From NCBI RefSeq assembly GCF_900169145.1, contig NZ_FXZD01000001.1, forward strand, positions 124,001-188,000: a stretch of DNA of 64,000 nucleotides, given 5' to 3'. Below are positions 1 through 8,478 of the stretch, piece by piece. The DNA is from Brevibacterium antiquum CNRZ 918. GTDB taxonomy: Bacteria; Actinomycetota; Actinomycetes; Actinomycetales; Brevibacteriaceae. The notes below the pieces were generated by a model. The model was given only the letters and a program-made list of their open reading frames with translations, was not told the DNA's origin and searched no databases. Each line of letters starts with the position of its first letter. Within the stretch, counting starts at the first letter, position 1. The translations under genes and the position numbers were made by a program.

Positions 1-1563
1 GCCAAGGCTCACCAGATCAAGGGCGAAAGCGATCGTCACGTTGTCGCCGTCATCGGCGATGGAGCACTGACCGGCGGGATGGCCTGGGAAGCACTGAACA
101 CGATCGCGGCAGACAAATCGACTCCGCCGCGCAAGCTCATCATCGTCGTCAATGACAATGGTCGCTCCTACGCGCCGACGGTCGGCGGATTCGCCGAGCA
201 CCTCGACGAACTGCGCACCACCACCGGATACGAGAAGCTGCTGACCTGGGGCAAATCGACCCTCCGACAGTCGGGCGCACCAGGACGGGCCGCCTACAGC
301 GCCATCCACGGTGTCAAACGAGGCCTCAAGGACATGGTCAGCGCGGAGCAGGCCGGAATGTTCGACGAACTCGGGATCAAATACCTCGGACCAGTCGACG
401 GGCACGACCTGCCGATGGTGGAGAAGGCGCTGCAGAGAGCCAAACAATACGACGGCGGACCCGTCATCGTGCATATGATCACCCAGAAGGGCCAGGGCTA
501 CGACCCGGCTCTCAACGATGACGCCGATCAGTTCCACTCCGTCGGCGTCATCGACCCGCTGACAGGCAAGTCGACACCGTCGAAGCAGACCTCGTGGACG
601 TCCGTATTCGGCCAAGAGGTGCTTGAGATCGCACAGACGCGCGATGACATCGTCGCCGTCACCGCGGCAATGCTTCTGCCCGTAGGCCTCGCGAAGTTCG
701 CCGAGGCCTACCCGGAGCGGGTCTTCGACGTCGGCATCGCAGAACAGCACGCAGTGGCATCCGCAGCGGGGCTCTCCTACGGCGGACTGCATCCCATCGT
801 GTGCATCTATGCGACGTTCCTCAACCGCGCCTTCGACCAGCTGCTCATGGACGTGGCCCTGCACGGCCAGGGGGTCACCTTCGTCCTCGACCGTGCCGGA
901 ATCACCGGACCCGATGGTGCCAGCCACCACGGAATCTGGGACATGGCGATGCTGCGCATCGTTCCCGGTCTCAAACTGGCAGCTCCTCGTGATGCCGCGC
1001 GCCTGACGGAGGAACTGGCCGAAGCCGTCGCTATCGAGGACGCACCTACCGTGATCCGGTTCCCACGTGGAAGCGTGGGAGCGGACATTCCAGCACTGCG
1101 TCGCCTCGATGATGGTGTCGACGTTCTGCGAGAGGTGCCTGCGGGCTCCGCCAAGGACGTGCTCATCGTCTCCGTCGGTCCATTCGCCGGACGCGCCCAG
1201 GAAGTCGCTGAAGAGTTGGCTGACCAGGGCATCGCGTTAACGATCGTCGACCCGCGCTGGGTACTGCCTGTGCCGGGTAGCGTCATCGACATGGCCGTTG
1301 AACACAGTCTCGTCGCGGTGATCGAAGACGGCGTCAAGATCGGTGGAATCGGTTCGCAGATCCGCAGCGACCTGCGGGCCGCGGACTCACGTATCGGAGT
1401 CCTTGAGCTTGGAGCCCCCGATGAGTTCCTGCCGCAGGGCACCCGCGACGAGATCCTTGAGTATGCAGGACTCGACGTGGCCACAATGGTGTCCGAGATC
1501 GTTCATATTCTGCCCGCAGAAGTCAGGAACCGAGCCCAGCAGGAGTCGCGCAGAGCCGTCTGA
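1..1563 (+). CDS. dxs: 1-deoxy-D-xylulose-5-phosphate synthase, 3' part (partial)
   Basis: The reading frame is open from base 1, so the gene starts upstream of the window; 520 residues are present and roughly 120 N-terminal residues are missing compared with typical Dxs of about 640. The enzyme condenses pyruvate and glyceraldehyde 3-phosphate to DXP, the first step of the MEP isoprenoid pathway, using thiamine diphosphate. Visible family signatures are the ThDP/Mg motif GDGALTGGMAWEALN at the left edge with the partner NDNGRSYAPTVGG, the central transketolase signature VFDVGIAEQHAV, and DRAGITGPDGASHHGIWDM. The C-terminal transketolase domain is complete. The first in-frame ATG at 79 lies inside the ThDP motif and is not a start. 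It converges with rnd, leaving 33 bp. Confidence 0.97.
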   Translation, partial: AKAHQIKGESDRHVVAVIGDGALTGGMAWEALNTIAADKSTPPRKLIIVVNDNGRSYAPTVGGFAEHLDELRTTTGYEKLLTWGKSTLRQSGAPGRAAYSAIHGVKRGLKDMVSAEQAGMFDELGIKYLGPVDGHDLPMVEKALQRAKQYDGGPVIVHMITQKGQGYDPALNDDADQFHSVGVIDPLTGKSTPSKQTSWTSVFGQEVLEIAQTRDDIVAVTAAMLLPVGLAKFAEAYPERVFDVGIAEQHAVASAAGLSYGGLHPIVCIYATFLNRAFDQLLMDVALHGQGVTFVLDRAGITGPDGASHHGIWDMAMLRIVPGLKLAAPRDAARLTEELAEAVAIEDAPTVIRFPRGSVGADIPALRRLDDGVDVLREVPAGSAKDVLIVSVGPFAGRAQEVAEELADQGIALTIVDPRWVLPVPGSVIDMAVEHSLVAVIEDGVKIGGIGSQIRSDLRAADSRIGVLELGAPDEFLPQGTRDEILEYAGLDVATMVSEIVHILPAEVRNRAQQESRRAV

Positions 1564-1596
1564 CTCCCAGCGGCCTCCAGTCTGAGTCCGAAGGCC

Positions 1597-2772
1597 TCAG
1601 GCCGTGGGCAGGGTCTCGATGGTGCGTCTGAGCACCGGAGCGCTCAATTCCACCTGCCACTGCCTGGCCCCGCGTCCGACGAGGAACTCCTCGACGTCGA
1701 CCCGCGACTGAGCACCGAGGGCCTTGACGATGGCGGGCTGCAACAGCACGTCGTGAGGAATTGCGTGCTCTTCGGCCAGCTCTGCCATGGCAGCCTTGAG
1801 TGCTGCCACTCTGTCCTTGATGTCTGTGTGGCTGAACGGCGTCCGCGACACCACTGCGTTCGCTTCCTTCCGTGCAGGCAGCTCGTCAACCGTGAGCCGA
1901 GTCGCTTTGCGGTAGGCCCGGAAGAGCCGGCCGGAGTCTGCGCGGGAGAGTTTGGGCCATGTCGCCATGATGTCATCGCTTGAGTGCACCCGGGATTGAG
2001 CCAGGGCGACGAGATCCCGATCGCGCAGAACGCGCGAGGGGGCGATGTCAGTTTCGGAGGCCATTTCGTCACGGGCCGTCCACAGCTCCCGCACCTTGGC
2101 GATGTCCTTGCGTGACTTGAGCTTGGTCAATCCGTGCGTCCGGCGCCAGGGTTCGGCGAAGTGCTTGGGCTGGAAATCGAGGAGATGCTCGAACTCCTGC
2201 CGAGCGAACTCCCACTTGTCGGCTTCGATGAGTGCTTCGTGGAGGATGTCGCGAATGGGCAGCAGGACCTCGACGTCGAGGGCGGCATAGTTGAGCCATT
2301 CCTTCGGCAATGGTCGCTTCGACCAGTCAGCCGCCGAATGCTCCTTGGCCAGGCGAACACCGAGAGTTCTCTCGGCCACGGCGGCCAGTCCGAACTTGTC
2401 CCACCCCAGGATCCGGGCAGCGAGCTCGGTGTCGAAGAGCAGCTCCGGTCGCATCCCGCGCTCCTGCAGACAGGGCAGATCCTGAGTCACTGAATGTATG
2501 ACCCATTCGTCTCCGCCGAATGCGGTGTTGAGGGGGCTGAGATCCTCAAGCACTTCTGAGTCGAGGAGGATTGTGCCTGCGCTCGAGCGTCGCAGCTGAA
2601 CCAGGAAGGCACGCTGGCCATATCTGATGCCCGATGCACGCTCAGCATCGATGGCGATGGGACCTGTTCCATGTGCGAGCTCGTCACAAGCCGCGGAGAA
2701 TTCGGCCGAGGAGTCGACGAGTGGCGGAACGCCATGAGCAGGTGTGGCCAAGAGCGGTAGTTCGGTTGTCAT
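1597..2772 (-). CDS. rnd: Ribonuclease D (DEDDy 3'-5' exonuclease with HRDC domain)
   Basis: 391 residues. An N-terminal DEDDy exonuclease domain (about residues 20–190) shows motif I around AIDAER, motif II around HSVTQDLPCL and motif III around YAALDVEVLL, with the Tyr and Asp of the DEDDy subgroup. An HRDC-like helical region follows (about 210–290, RDEMASETDIAPSRVLRDRDLVALAQ region) and then a second C-terminal helical region. RNase D trims 3' ends of tRNA precursors and other stable RNAs. The ATG overlaps the stop of the upstream DUF3000 gene by 4 bp (ATGA), so the two are translationally coupled. This pairing is common in Actinobacteria. Confidence 0.93.
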   Translation of the reverse strand: MTTELPLLATPAHGVPPLVDSSAEFSAACDELAHGTGPIAIDAERASGIRYGQRAFLVQLRRSSAGTILLDSEVLEDLSPLNTAFGGDEWVIHSVTQDLPCLQERGMRPELLFDTELAARILGWDKFGLAAVAERTLGVRLAKEHSAADWSKRPLPKEWLNYAALDVEVLLPIRDILHEALIEADKWEFARQEFEHLLDFQPKHFAEPWRRTHGLTKLKSRKDIAKVRELWTARDEMASETDIAPSRVLRDRDLVALAQSRVHSSDDIMATWPKLSRADSGRLFRAYRKATRLTVDELPARKEANAVVSRTPFSHTDIKDRVAALKAAMAELAEEHAIPHDVLLQPAIVKALGAQSRVDVEEFLVGRGARQWQVELSAPVLRRTIETLPTA

Positions 2773-3392
2773 CGACGTCGCCCGGGCAGGGCTGAAACTC
2801 CTTCAGGAAGCGGTGGCAGTCCAGCAACTGTGCACAGCAGATCGATCCAGGCTTCGAAGTGATCGCCGATCAGTTCCGGCTCCGCGATCACAGGGGTCCA
2901 TGAAGCGCGCAGTTCCAAGTCTATCGTGGATGACCGGTCGGCAAGAGTGCCGAAGCTCTCCGAGAGGACACGGGTAGTCGTACCTCCAGCGGCGACGACC
3001 TCGCAGTCATTTGCTTCAAGCGCCTCTTCTAGCCAGGTCCAGGCGACCGGACCGAGCATCGTCTCATTGCCGAGTTCGTGCTCGAGCTCGGCACGGATGT
3101 AGGACACGAGTCGGAACTGGCCCTCCCACTCATCGGGGGAGCTGGGATCGTAGAGGACGACGATGCGACCGGTGGCCAATTCGTCGATGGCTTCACCACT
3201 GGCGCGCAGAAAAGTCTCATCGGCGCTGACCTCAGCACCCAGAGCATAGGAATACGGCGCCAAGCGGGCCGGTGCAGGTATTTCGGAGATCGAGACGTTG
3301 TTCGTGTTCCGCGCTTCGCGCAGAACCGAGGTCACGGCGGAGAACTCCGACGGAATGCGATTGAGAGGTGAGGTGTTGACCACACTCGCCAC
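2769..3392 (-). CDS. DUF3000 family protein
   Basis: 207 residues, GTG start. The sequence matches the actinobacterial DUF3000 family as I recall it (LAPYSYALGAEV, GRIVVLYDPSSPDEWEGQFRLVSYIRAELE, GPVAWTWLEEAL, ELRASWTPV), a family found next to rnd and hemE in this phylum. Its function is not known. No signal peptide or membrane segment is visible, so it is probably cytoplasmic. It is the first gene of a two-gene operon with rnd and is divergent from hemE across about 140 bp. Confidence 0.85.
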   Translation of the reverse strand: MASVVNTSPLNRIPSEFSAVTSVLREARNTNNVSISEIPAPARLAPYSYALGAEVSADETFLRASGEAIDELATGRIVVLYDPSSPDEWEGQFRLVSYIRAELEHELGNETMLGPVAWTWLEEALEANDCEVVAAGGTTTRVLSESFGTLADRSSTIDLELRASWTPVIAEPELIGDHFEAWIDLLCTVAGLPPLPEGVSALPGRRR

Positions 3393-3533
3393 GATAGATC
3401 AGGCCACGGTAGAGGTGAACCGTCCACGCCGTGGTGGGGCCAAGAGTTTTCACCCGCGTCTGCGATCAAGACACAGCGTCTTGAAACCGGGAACCGGTGG
3501 GCATCGACTCGTGTGGGATGGGAGGATGGGGAC

Positions 3534-4580
3534 ATGACTTCAACCTTGTTGCCCGCCCTGCGGGGAGAGCAGATTGCGCACACGCCGGTCTGGTTCATGC
3601 GGCAGGCCGGACGATCACTTCCCGAATATCGGCAGCTGCGTGCAGGCACTGCGATGCTCGATGCCTGCCGCACGCCCGAACTCGTCTCAGAGATCACCCT
3701 GCAGCCGGTGCGGCGGCATGGCGTGGACGCCGCGATCTTCTTCTCCGACATCGTGGTCCCTCTGCAGGCCGCCGGTGTCGATGTGGAAATCGTCCCCGGC
3801 ACAGGGCCCGTGATCGCGAACCCGATCCGCAGCCGCGCCGATGTGGAAGCACTGGCCGAACTCGAACCCGACCAGATCCCTGACATAGCGGAATCGATCG
3901 GTCGGATCCTCGAGGAGCTGGGCCAGACGACTCCGCTCGTCGGCTTCGCTGGTGCTCCCTTCACCCTGGCCAGCTACCTCATCGAAGGCGGGCCCAGCAA
4001 GAACCATGAGAAGACCAAGTCCCTCATGGCTGCAGACCCGGAGACCTTCTCCTTGCTGCTGAGCAAGCTCGCTCGGATCTCATCGACATTCCTCGACGTA
4101 CAGCTGGGCGCCGGAGCCTCCGCGTTCCAGCTCTTCGACTCATGGGCCGGATATCTGTCCCGGCGTGACTACGAAGCCCACGTCCTCGAGCACTCCAGCG
4201 CGGTCTTCGAATCGCTGCGCCATCACGAGGTGCCGAGCATCCACTTCGGTGTCCAGACAGGTGAGCTCCTGACCTCCATGTCGCGAGCGGGCTCCACAGC
4301 AGTCGGCGTCGACTTCCGCGTCGACCTGGCCGATGCCTCGACTCGGGTGCAGCCGGGCCAGCCTCTGCAGGGCAACCTCGATCCGGCACTGCTCTTCGCC
4401 CCCTGGGAGGCTCTGGCACCGCGCATCGAGGAGATCGTGAGGCAGGGCCTGGAACATGAGGCAGGCTTCGTCTTCAACCTCGGTCACGGTGTTCTCCCCG
4501 ACACCGATCCCGAAGTGCCCGGGCGGATCGTGGCAGAAGTCCACCGCGTCTCCGCAGAGATCCTCTCCGCACGGTCCTGA
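3534..4580 (+). CDS. hemE: Uroporphyrinogen decarboxylase
   Basis: 348 residues from ATG 3534, chosen over the in-frame GTG at 3513 because a GGAGG ribosome-binding site sits 8 nt upstream and homologues begin close to this residue. The enzyme removes four acetate carboxyls from uroporphyrinogen III to give coproporphyrinogen III. Family signatures are FMRQAGRSLPEYR near the N-terminus (the catalytic Arg region) and GFAGAPFTLASYLIEGG in the middle. It is followed 4 nt later by hemY, with hemQ behind, giving the last steps of the coproporphyrin-dependent heme pathway without the ferrochelatase. Confidence 0.97.
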   Translation: MTSTLLPALRGEQIAHTPVWFMRQAGRSLPEYRQLRAGTAMLDACRTPELVSEITLQPVRRHGVDAAIFFSDIVVPLQAAGVDVEIVPGTGPVIANPIRSRADVEALAELEPDQIPDIAESIGRILEELGQTTPLVGFAGAPFTLASYLIEGGPSKNHEKTKSLMAADPETFSLLLSKLARISSTFLDVQLGAGASAFQLFDSWAGYLSRRDYEAHVLEHSSAVFESLRHHEVPSIHFGVQTGELLTSMSRAGSTAVGVDFRVDLADASTRVQPGQPLQGNLDPALLFAPWEALAPRIEEIVRQGLEHEAGFVFNLGHGVLPDTDPEVPGRIVAEVHRVSAEILSARS

Positions 4581-4584
4581 GACG

Positions 4585-5988
4585 ATGAGTCACATCACGA
4601 TCGTCGGGGGAGGCATCTCCGGTCTCGTCACCGCCTATCGCCTTGCAGCCGAGCATCAGGTCACTCTTTTCGAAGCCGAGGCACGCCTCGGCGGGTGCCT
4701 GCACTCGACGACCTTGGACGGGACTGTGCCCGTGGGTTTCGACACCGGTGCCGAAGCCAGCCTGTACCGGCGCAGGGAGACGAAAGAACTCGCCGCCGAA
4801 CTGGGGTTGGACGTCGAATTCCCCTCGACGGCGCACAGCTCCCGCGTCCTGTCGAACGGGCGTCTCCACGCGATTCCCAAACGCACAGTCATGGGAGTGC
4901 CCGGCAACTCGACCGAGGTCAGGGACCTCCTCGGCGCAGCTACCAGCGACCGGGTCGCGCATGAGGTCATCACGGGTCCGATCGACGGTCGGGATGTGTC
5001 CTTGGGGGACTTCCTGACGGACCGCCTCGGCGCCGATCTCGTTGACACACTCATCGACCCGCTGCTTGGGGGAGTGTATGCGGGACGGTGCCGTGACCTG
5101 TCACTGGCCTCAACGGTGCCCGCGCTGCTGCCGGCTGCACTCGAGGGGACCTCGGTGCTCGAACTCGTTGCCAGCCTGCTCGCCGCGCGTGATGCACAAA
5201 CCGCGGCACTTGCGAAGGGGGAGAGTCCGCAACCTGCGTTCATGTCTCTCATCGGAGGCATCAACCGCCTCGTCCCGGCACTCGAAGAACGCATCCGTGC
5301 CCACGGCGGCACCATCCACACCGGCACACACGTGACGTCCGTGCAGACCGAGGGTGGTCGATGGATGGTCACGACCGAGGACGATGACCTGGAATCCGAT
5401 GCTGTCGTCCTGGCCACTCCCGCGCATGTGACGAAGGATCTGCTCGCCGAGGCGGCCCCTCATTCCGCTTCGCTGCTGGCTTCCGTGCCCTACGCCTCGA
5501 CCGCTCTGATCCCGGCCCTTGTCGAGGTTGGAGATCGTGAACTCGAAGGATCTGGATTCCTCGTCCCACCGACGGAGAAATCATTCATCAAGGCCTCGAC
5601 ATTCGTCTCGAACAAGTGGCCGTGGATGGGAGAGCGCATTCCCGAGGGCGCAGCCTTGATCAGGATGAGCATCGGACGATACGGGGACGGGCCGGGAGGC
5701 TGGCGGGATTGCGAGGACGAAGAGCTCATCGCACGTGCCTACGAGGATTGGCAGTCCATCGCCGATCGCGGATCGGATCGTCTCATCGCGGCCGAGGCGC
5801 ACCGGTGGGAACGCGCACTGCCACAGTATCTGCCGGGCCACGGCGAGATGGTGGAGAGAATCGATGCGGACATCGCCGACATCACCGGCCTCGAACTGGC
5901 AGGTTCGGCCTACATCGGTCTAGGCATCCCCGCCTGCATCGACCGAGCCAAGACGGTGGCCCAGAGAATCGCCTCCACGCAGACCTGA
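4585..5988 (+). CDS. hemY: Coproporphyrinogen III / protoporphyrinogen oxidase (HemY/CgoX type)
   Basis: 467 residues from ATG 4585; an upstream in-frame extension lies inside hemE and is not used. The N-terminal dinucleotide-binding motif IVGGGISGLVTAYRLA binds FAD, and the C-terminal FAD closure is AYIGLGIPACIDRAK. The length and overall pattern fit the oxygen-dependent HemY/CgoX flavoprotein. In Gram-positive bacteria that use HemQ, this enzyme oxidises coproporphyrinogen III to coproporphyrin III rather than acting on protoporphyrinogen. It lies 4 nt behind hemE and 111 bp ahead of hemQ. No membrane anchor is obvious. Confidence 0.93.
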   Translation: MSHITIVGGGISGLVTAYRLAAEHQVTLFEAEARLGGCLHSTTLDGTVPVGFDTGAEASLYRRRETKELAAELGLDVEFPSTAHSSRVLSNGRLHAIPKRTVMGVPGNSTEVRDLLGAATSDRVAHEVITGPIDGRDVSLGDFLTDRLGADLVDTLIDPLLGGVYAGRCRDLSLASTVPALLPAALEGTSVLELVASLLAARDAQTAALAKGESPQPAFMSLIGGINRLVPALEERIRAHGGTIHTGTHVTSVQTEGGRWMVTTEDDDLESDAVVLATPAHVTKDLLAEAAPHSASLLASVPYASTALIPALVEVGDRELEGSGFLVPPTEKSFIKASTFVSNKWPWMGERIPEGAALIRMSIGRYGDGPGGWRDCEDEELIARAYEDWQSIADRGSDRLIAAEAHRWERALPQYLPGHGEMVERIDADIADITGLELAGSAYIGLGIPACIDRAKTVAQRIASTQT

Positions 5989-6041
5989 GCCCTCCAGGCG
6001 AACCTGAGCGGTTCACCGACAACTGACCACCGACACACCGT

Positions 6042-6082
6042 GCTCAAGCACTGACACACAGAAGCTCAAGCACTGACACACA
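6042..6082 (+). repeat. Tandem direct repeat in the hemQ leader
   Basis: The 19-base unit gctcaagcactgacacaca occurs at 6042–6060 and again at 6064–6082 (22-bp period), ending 17 bp before the hemQ start and just ahead of its AAGGAG ribosome-binding site. It lies between hemY and hemQ. It may be a slipped duplication or a paired regulator site. Confidence 0.8.
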
Positions 6083-6099
6083 CAGAAGAAGGAGCAGGA

Positions 6100-6810
6100 A
6101 TGAGCGAATACTCAAACCCCACCGGCGAACAGATCGAACAGGCGAACAATGAGACGCGCTATATCGCATACTCGGTCTTCGCCTCGGCAGGCGAACTCGG
6201 CGATGCCGACCGAGCCGAACTCGCCGGTGAGGTCCACGAAGCACTCGCCCCGTTGCAGGACCAAGGCCTCGTCGTCCGCGGAATCTACGATGTCTCGGCC
6301 CTGCGCGCAGATGCCGATGTGATGTTCTGGTGGCATGCGCCGAGCATCGAACTCGTCCAGGCCGCCTACTCAGCAGTGCGTCGCAGCATGCTGGGCGGAG
6401 TCCTTGAACCGGTCTGGTCGGTTGTGGGTCTGCACCGACCAGCTGAATTCAACAAGGCACACCTGCCGGCGCTGCTGACCGACGACGAACCGGGCAAGTA
6501 CATCTGTGTGTACCCCTTCGTACGGTCCTACGACTGGTACCTCCTCGATCCCGCAGAGCGCTCCACAATGCTGCGCGATCATGGCATGGCTGCCGCAGGC
6601 TACAAGGACATCAAGGCCAACACGATCGCCTCCTTCGCCCTCGGCGACTACGAATGGCTGTTGGCCTTCGAAGCCCCGGAGCTTCACCGCATCGTTGATC
6701 TGATGCGCGAGCTTCGGAACACTGAGGCCCGTCTGCACGTGCGCGAAGAGGTCCCGTTCTACACCGGACCACTCCGGGAACTCGTGGACATCATCAGCGA
6801 CTGGCGCTGA
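6100..6810 (+). CDS. hemQ: Coproheme decarboxylase HemQ/ChdC (chlorite dismutase-like)
   Basis: 236 residues with AAGGAGCAGGA immediately upstream. The protein belongs to the chlorite-dismutase/Dyp structural superfamily and in Actinobacteria converts iron-coproporphyrin III to heme b by two oxidative decarboxylations. Recognisable segments are YIAYSVF near the N-terminus, [24 protein letters not shown] (catalytic Tyr region; His161 in RDHG is a plausible heme ligand) and the C-terminal [19 protein letters not shown] typical of the actinobacterial branch. Context (hemE, hemY directly upstream) supports the heme role rather than chlorite dismutation. The usual Gly-Arg after the DHG element appears as AAAGY here. 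Confidence 0.95.
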   Translation: MSEYSNPTGEQIEQANNETRYIAYSVFASAGELGDADRAELAGEVHEALAPLQDQGLVVRGIYDVSALRADADVMFWWHAPSIELVQAAYSAVRRSMLGGVLEPVWSVVGLHRPAEFNKAHLPALLTDDEPGKYICVYPFVRSYDWYLLDPAERSTMLRDHGMAAAGYKDIKANTIASFALGDYEWLLAFEAPELHRIVDLMRELRNTEARLHVREEVPFYTGPLRELVDIISDWR

Positions 6811-7007
6811 TCTTCAGCGATCGATCTGCAGGACCATTTCAGGGCCGCGGCAGGGCACAACGCCTCGCCGTGGCCCTGAATCGTCTGGCAAGGAAGTCAC
6901 GGAACGGCGGTCGGTCGAGAATCTGCGCGAGAGCCTGGAGAATGGAAGTTGGGGTGAAGCACATGGCGCTCTGCGGATCGCTTCGCACTTCGAAGGATCC
7001 CTGGTCC

Positions 7008-7058
7008 TGATCAGGGCAGAAACTTAATCAAGGCAGAAGCCTGATCAAGGCAGAAGCC
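7008..7058 (+). repeat. Three 17-bp tandem repeats behind a small gene
   Basis: Units begin at 7008, 7025 and 7042 with consensus tgatcaaggcagaagcc; the first unit is diverged and the last two differ by one base. The array ends 3 bp before the stop codon of the minus-strand 89-residue gene, so it would be the first thing in that gene's 3' UTR. No long inverted repeat is seen, so it is not a classical terminator. Confidence 0.8.
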
Positions 7059-7061
7059 TGA

Positions 7062-7331
7062 TCACTCGGACTTCTTCTTCTCCACCACATACGAGTGGCC
7101 ATTGGCATCCGTACGCATCTCCAAGCCCATCGCGTCGAGTCGTTCGTGGCGCAGGTGCTCGTTCTCGTAGTAGCCACCGGGTCGGGAATTATCGACTTGT
7201 GCAGGACCGACGATCTTGCGGAAGAAGCGATTGAGCCATGCAACTCGTCGCTGGGAATCGTGTGAGTCTGGCATGCGAGTCCATTCGGTGGTGGCGAGCT
7301 GGTGAGATAGGTGCTCGTCTGAGGCGATCAC
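7062..7331 (-). CDS. Small hypothetical protein (89 aa)
   Basis: 89 residues from GTG 7331. I do not recognise the family. The protein is hydrophilic, rich in His, Arg and Glu, with no signal peptide or membrane segment; the central part WLNRFFRKIVGPAQ looks amphipathic, and the tail is lysine-rich (VVEKKKSE). There is no good Shine-Dalgarno before the GTG; an internal ATG in TEWTRMPDSHD is an alternative start. It is divergent from the OhrR-type regulator and shares a 106-bp intergenic region with two palindromes, so co-regulation by that regulator is a reasonable inference. Confidence 0.65.
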   Translation of the reverse strand: MIASDEHLSHQLATTEWTRMPDSHDSQRRVAWLNRFFRKIVGPAQVDNSRPGGYYENEHLRHERLDAMGLEMRTDANGHSYVVEKKKSE

Positions 7332-7345
7332 AATACATCCAGTGT

Positions 7346-7368
7346 ACGTTAAACGTTAGTGCACTAAC
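7346..7368. promoter_or_regulatory. Candidate OhrR/MarR operator (two palindromes)
   Basis: A perfect 14-bp palindrome GTTAGTGCACTAAC occupies 7355–7368, and a partly overlapping interrupted palindrome ACGTT-A-AACGT occupies 7346–7356. Both are in the intergenic region between the divergent 89-residue gene and the OhrR-type gene. MarR-family regulators bind such palindromes near their own promoter; assignment to this regulator is inference. Confidence 0.55.
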
Positions 7369-7437
7369 TAATAGTTCAGCTTGGTCGACGCATAGAGTCG
7401 ACGCATAGACCAGTCTCGTCGGAAGGACACCGAAACG

Positions 7438-7980
7438 ATGCCGACCTCGTACGATCCGCTGGCTCTGGAGAGCCAGATCTGCTTTGCTTTGGCCGTCGCT
7501 TCCCGCGGAGTGATCTCCGCCTATCGTTCGGTGCTCGAGCCCATCCACCTCACCCACCCGCAATATCTGGTCATGTTGGCTCTGTGGCAGCACGAAACGC
7601 TGCCGGTGAGGAAGATCGCCGAGCTGCTGCGCCTTGAGGCCGCAACAGTGTCGCCGCTGATCAAGCGCCTCGAGGCCCTGGGCTACGTGGAGAAGCGGCG
7701 CGGCAGCCATGACGAGAGAGTTGTGGAGGTCTCGCTGACCGTTGCCGGTGCCAAGCTGCGGGGGACCGCTGAGGCCATTCCGGGGCAGATGATGGCCAAA
7801 CTCGATATGGGTGAGGCGGAACTGCGCGAGCTCCACTCCATGATGACGCGTCTCATCGAGGCTGTCGACGCCTCCCAGGCGGTCGAGGTCTCCCACACGT
7901 CTCACGCGGTCGAGGCCTCCAACGCCATCGATCCCTCGAAGACAGTCGACGTGGAGTCCTCAGGTGCTGACTCGACGTGA
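7438..7980 (+). CDS. ohrR: OhrR-type MarR-family transcriptional regulator
   Basis: 180 residues with AAGGA upstream of ATG. The N-terminus LESQICFALAVASRGVISAYR and the stretch LTHPQYLVMLALWQHE are characteristic of the OhrR branch of MarR regulators, and Cys15 sits exactly where the reactive sensing cysteine of OhrR lies. The winged helix follows (KIAELLRLEAATVSPLIKRLEALGYVEKRRGSHDERVVEVSLT). OhrR represses peroxide-detoxifying genes until the cysteine is oxidised by organic hydroperoxides. Unusually, no ohr gene is adjacent. The last 35 residues are a low-complexity tail with repeated VEVS/VEAS/VDVES motifs not expected in OhrR. The 3' end overlaps the convergent GNAT gene by 21 bp. Confidence 0.85.
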   Translation: MPTSYDPLALESQICFALAVASRGVISAYRSVLEPIHLTHPQYLVMLALWQHETLPVRKIAELLRLEAATVSPLIKRLEALGYVEKRRGSHDERVVEVSLTVAGAKLRGTAEAIPGQMMAKLDMGEAELRELHSMMTRLIEAVDASQAVEVSHTSHAVEASNAIDPSKTVDVESSGADST

Positions 7981-8478
7981 CATCGGAGTGTGCTCGATCC
8001 CGTCTTCGATGAACCGGGGACCATTCTGGCTGAATCCGAAGCTCGTGTAGAAACTCTCAAGATGAGACTGGGCGTTCAGCGTCAGCAGGCGATGCCCATG
8101 ACCGGCCACGATCTCGCCGATGAGCCTACGACCCCAGCCTTGGCCGCGCACATGCGGGTTCGTCACGACGCGGCTGATGCTGCGGGCTCCCGGCTCGAAG
8201 GCCGGGCCGTCAGGGATATCGGGCGGCAGGATACGGGCATATGCCTTGGGAGCAAGACTGCGGCCCACCTCGGCGCCGTGGCTGTCCGATATGGTCCGCG
8301 CATCATCGGGGTAGAAGGCGTGCAGAGTCTGCGGGAATGTGTCGACACCGTCCTGATCGAGGAAGACGCAGTCCTGCTCGACGACGAAGACCTGCGACCG
8401 CAGCTGGACGATCCCGTAGAGTTCAGCAACGCTCAGCTCGTCGAATGTTTTGACGACGAGCGGCGATCCTTCGCTCAC
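7960..8478 (-). CDS. GNAT family acetyltransferase (ElaA-like)
   Basis: 172 residues. The N-terminal LYGIVQLRSQVFVVEQDCVFLDQDGVD is typical of the ElaA subgroup of GNAT N-acetyltransferases, and the acetyl-CoA pyrophosphate loop is VRGQGWGRRLIGEI, preceded by SISRVVTNPH. The substrate is unknown for ElaA-type proteins. It follows msrB with a 4-bp ATGA overlap and is likely co-transcribed with it. Its 3' end overlaps the 3' end of the OhrR-type gene on the other strand. Confidence 0.88.
   Translation of the reverse strand: MSEGSPLVVKTFDELSVAELYGIVQLRSQVFVVEQDCVFLDQDGVDTFPQTLHAFYPDDARTISDSHGAEVGRSLAPKAYARILPPDIPDGPAFEPGARSISRVVTNPHVRGQGWGRRLIGEIVAGHGHRLLTLNAQSHLESFYTSFGFSQNGPRFIEDGIEHTPMSRRVST

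Noticed and set aside
3513-3533. GTG 3513 as hemE start
   Set aside because: ATG 3534 has GGAGG at 8 nt and matches family N-termini.
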